Positions 4,962 to 5,785 of a DNA stretch of 5,785 nt are shown piece by piece (positions within the stretch are counted from its first letter, which is position 1; every line of letters starts with the position of its first letter). Below the pieces are notes generated by a model. That model was not told the origin of the DNA and made no database searches. It saw only the letters and a list, made by a program, of their open reading frames with translations. The translations under genes and the position numbers were made by a program. The DNA lies in the NCBI GenBank assembly GCA_944391255.1, contig CALXSW010000130.1:1-5785 (forward strand), in the 5' to 3' direction. Origin of the DNA: an uncultured Clostridia bacterium (lineage in GTDB: Bacteria; Bacillota; Clostridia; UBA1381).

Positions 4962-5312
4962 ATGAACATAAAAGGTATTTTCCTTGGAACGCTTTACGCG
5001 TACATAATATCCTTTATCTTTCTGCTGTTAGGCGCGGCTCTGATATATTTTAATATCCTATCCGAACAGTATGTGATACCGGGCGTTTTCTTCGGAATTG
5101 CTCTCGGCATCTTTGTCGGCGCGTTCGGAGCGGCAAAAACATGCGAGTCGAAAGTGCTTGTAAACGCGCTCTCGGTAAGCTTTCTGTTTTCGCTGATATT
5201 CTTTGCTGCCGTGCTTATAATGAACGGCGGAATACCGGCGCAGAGCCGTATTCCGGCAGTCATTTGCGGCAGCTTTGCCGCCGGCTTCATCGGCGCAGTC
5301 GCCGGTAAATAG
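4962..5312 (+). CDS. TIGR04086 family membrane protein (YrzE-like)
   Basis: This 116-residue integral membrane protein has four predicted helices, about 5-30, 38-58, 67-88 and 97-115, rich in Gly and Ala in helices 2 and 4. Size and helix layout fit the TIGR04086 family of small membrane proteins found in Firmicutes, whose function is unknown. In Bacillus the related yrzE lies near yajC, and yajC is also in this window about 4.4 kb away, which mildly supports the assignment. The ATG at 4962 lies 8 bases after GAGG; a TTG at 4956 is only two bases from it. The gene diverges from the pduB-like gene. Its promoter lies in the AT-rich 4861-4950 stretch but no -35/-10 pair is convincing. The bidirectional terminator follows. 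Confidence 0.75.
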   Translation: MNIKGIFLGTLYAYIISFIFLLLGAALIYFNILSEQYVIPGVFFGIALGIFVGAFGAAKTCESKVLVNALSVSFLFSLIFFAAVLIMNGGIPAQSRIPAVICGSFAAGFIGAVAGK

Positions 5313-5315
5313 AGC

Positions 5316-5352
5316 AAAAAAATATCCCCCGGTAAAAGCCGGGGGGTGTTTT
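5316..5352. terminator. Bidirectional terminator
   Basis: CCCCCGG (5326-5332) pairs with CCGGGGG (5339-5345) around a 6-base loop, and the stem extends through A/T and T/G pairs. On the minus strand a T7 tract (5316-5322) follows, giving a strong stop for the repeat-bearing gene. On the plus strand GTGTTTT follows, so it also ends the membrane protein gene. Confidence 0.88.
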
Positions 5353-5785
5353 CAGTTTAAAAGATCGCCGTATTTTGAATACAGATCAAGCGCTGTCTGT
5401 ATCTCTGACGCTGAAAGACAGCTGTTCAGATATGCCATCGCCGCCGATCTGTCCGTTTCCATCAGTGAGAAAAATTTTCCGGTGTCTATCTTTGACAGTA
5501 TAGCCGAACCCTGCGCTATCTCCTCAGGCGTTGCCGCGTCCATTATCTTGTCCTGCGCCGAGTCTCCGGAACTGCTCTGTCCGGAATTTCCCTGTCCGGA
5601 GCTGCTCTGCCCGGAGTTGCTCTGTCCGGAACTTCCCTGCCCGGAGTTACTCTGTCCGGAACTTCCCTGTTCAGATCCGTTCTGCGGTGTCTGCTCGCTT
5701 TCGTCTGATATCTTATCGTTTGCCGCGCTCCCGCTGTCTTTGCCGCTGTTTTGCGCGTCCTGATCATCGCTTTCCTCCGGCTCTG
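5352..5785 (-). CDS. Unrecognised repeat-bearing protein, 3' part only
   Basis: The frame is open from the right edge (first full codon at 5783) to the TGA at 5354-5352, giving 143 C-terminal residues; the start lies outside the window. The visible part begins with an acidic, Ser/Gly/Asn/Gln-rich low-complexity region. Seven five-residue units of the type (G/S)-(S/N)-S-G-Q follow. The last 70 or so residues look folded and helical, with AATPEEIAQGSAILSKID and ASEIQTALDLYSKYGDLLN. The ATG at 5543 is internal: the reading frame continues through it, and no ribosome binding site precedes it. The low-complexity linker suggests a tether between an unseen N-terminal domain, possibly a membrane anchor, and the helical domain. 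I do not recognise the family. Confidence 0.75.
   Translation of the reverse strand, partial: EPEESDDQDAQNSGKDSGSAANDKISDESEQTPQNGSEQGSSGQSNSGQGSSGQSNSGQSSSGQGNSGQSSSGDSAQDKIMDAATPEEIAQGSAILSKIDTGKFFSLMETDRSAAMAYLNSCLSASEIQTALDLYSKYGDLLN
5562..5666 (-). repeat. Seven tandem 15-bp repeats within the partial gene
   Basis: Seven in-frame 15-bp units run without gaps, consensus RGYARYTCCGGRCAG on the minus strand, encoding (G/S)(S/N)SGQ. The seventh ends GAC instead of CAG. Units 1-2 and 3-4 form a 30-bp pair that differs at one silent base (AGT versus AGC), a sign of recent duplication. Copy changes by slippage would keep the frame, since the unit is five codons. Confidence 0.9.

Noticed and set aside
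5352..5543. A separate 63-codon gene starting at the ATG at 5543
   Set aside because: There is no ribosome binding site before that ATG, and the same frame continues open to the right edge, so the ATG is internal to a longer gene.
5275..5763. A plus-strand frame encoding Cys-Pro-Glu-Leu repeats
   Set aside because: It is the antisense reading of the 15-bp repeat array and runs through the terminator. The minus-strand frame ends properly at that terminator.

Overview
The window looks like a chromosomal segment of a Gram-positive, spore-forming Clostridia member, probably a gut relative of the Ruminococcaceae/Oscillospirales or Lachnospiraceae. The supporting signs are strong AGGAG-type ribosome binding sites, sigma-A promoters with clean TTGNNN/TATAAT boxes, AT-rich intergenic regions, a MecA adaptor, a SpoIIQ-like LytM protein with a candidate sigma-F promoter, and a TIGR04086-type membrane protein. 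The exact genus is inferred, not proven. No mobile element, tRNA, rRNA or CRISPR was seen.

Layout. Positions 1-146 hold a promoter and ribosome binding site for a minus-strand gene that lies off the left edge, with a Rex-like inverted repeat upstream. Next come yajC (minus, own promoter and terminator) and mecA (minus). Across an AT-rich divergent region from mecA lies a SpoIIQ-like M23 gene (plus). A strong promoter then drives a 46-codon acidic small protein (2677-2817, plus), closed by a long bidirectional terminator. Facing it is a minus-strand pair joined by an ATGA overlap: a pyridoxamine/pyridoxal kinase followed by a TIGR04076 family protein. Upstream of the kinase on the same strand is a complete PduB-type tandem-BMC shell protein with its own extended -10 promoter. 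Divergent from it is a four-helix TIGR04086 family membrane protein (plus). The window closes with the 3' part of an unrecognised minus-strand gene carrying seven 15-bp repeats (5-residue units), which shares a bidirectional terminator with the membrane protein gene.

How the genes relate. Most are single-gene transcription units. yajC (Sec translocon accessory), mecA (Clp protease adaptor) and the SpoIIQ-like gene (engulfed forespore channel) are housekeeping or sporulation genes. The kinase/TIGR04076 pair is translationally coupled, which suggests linked roles around vitamin B6. The PduB-like shell gene is the oddity: no enzyme or other shell gene accompanies it here, although it may be co-transcribed with the downstream kinase because no terminator separates them. 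Several start codons were set from ribosome binding site spacing rather than from the longest frame (mecA, the M23 gene, TIGR04076, pduB, TIGR04086). I see no complete novel multi-gene system. The best leads are the orphan BMC shell gene beside a B6 kinase, the independent small protein gene, and the repeat-bearing partial gene.
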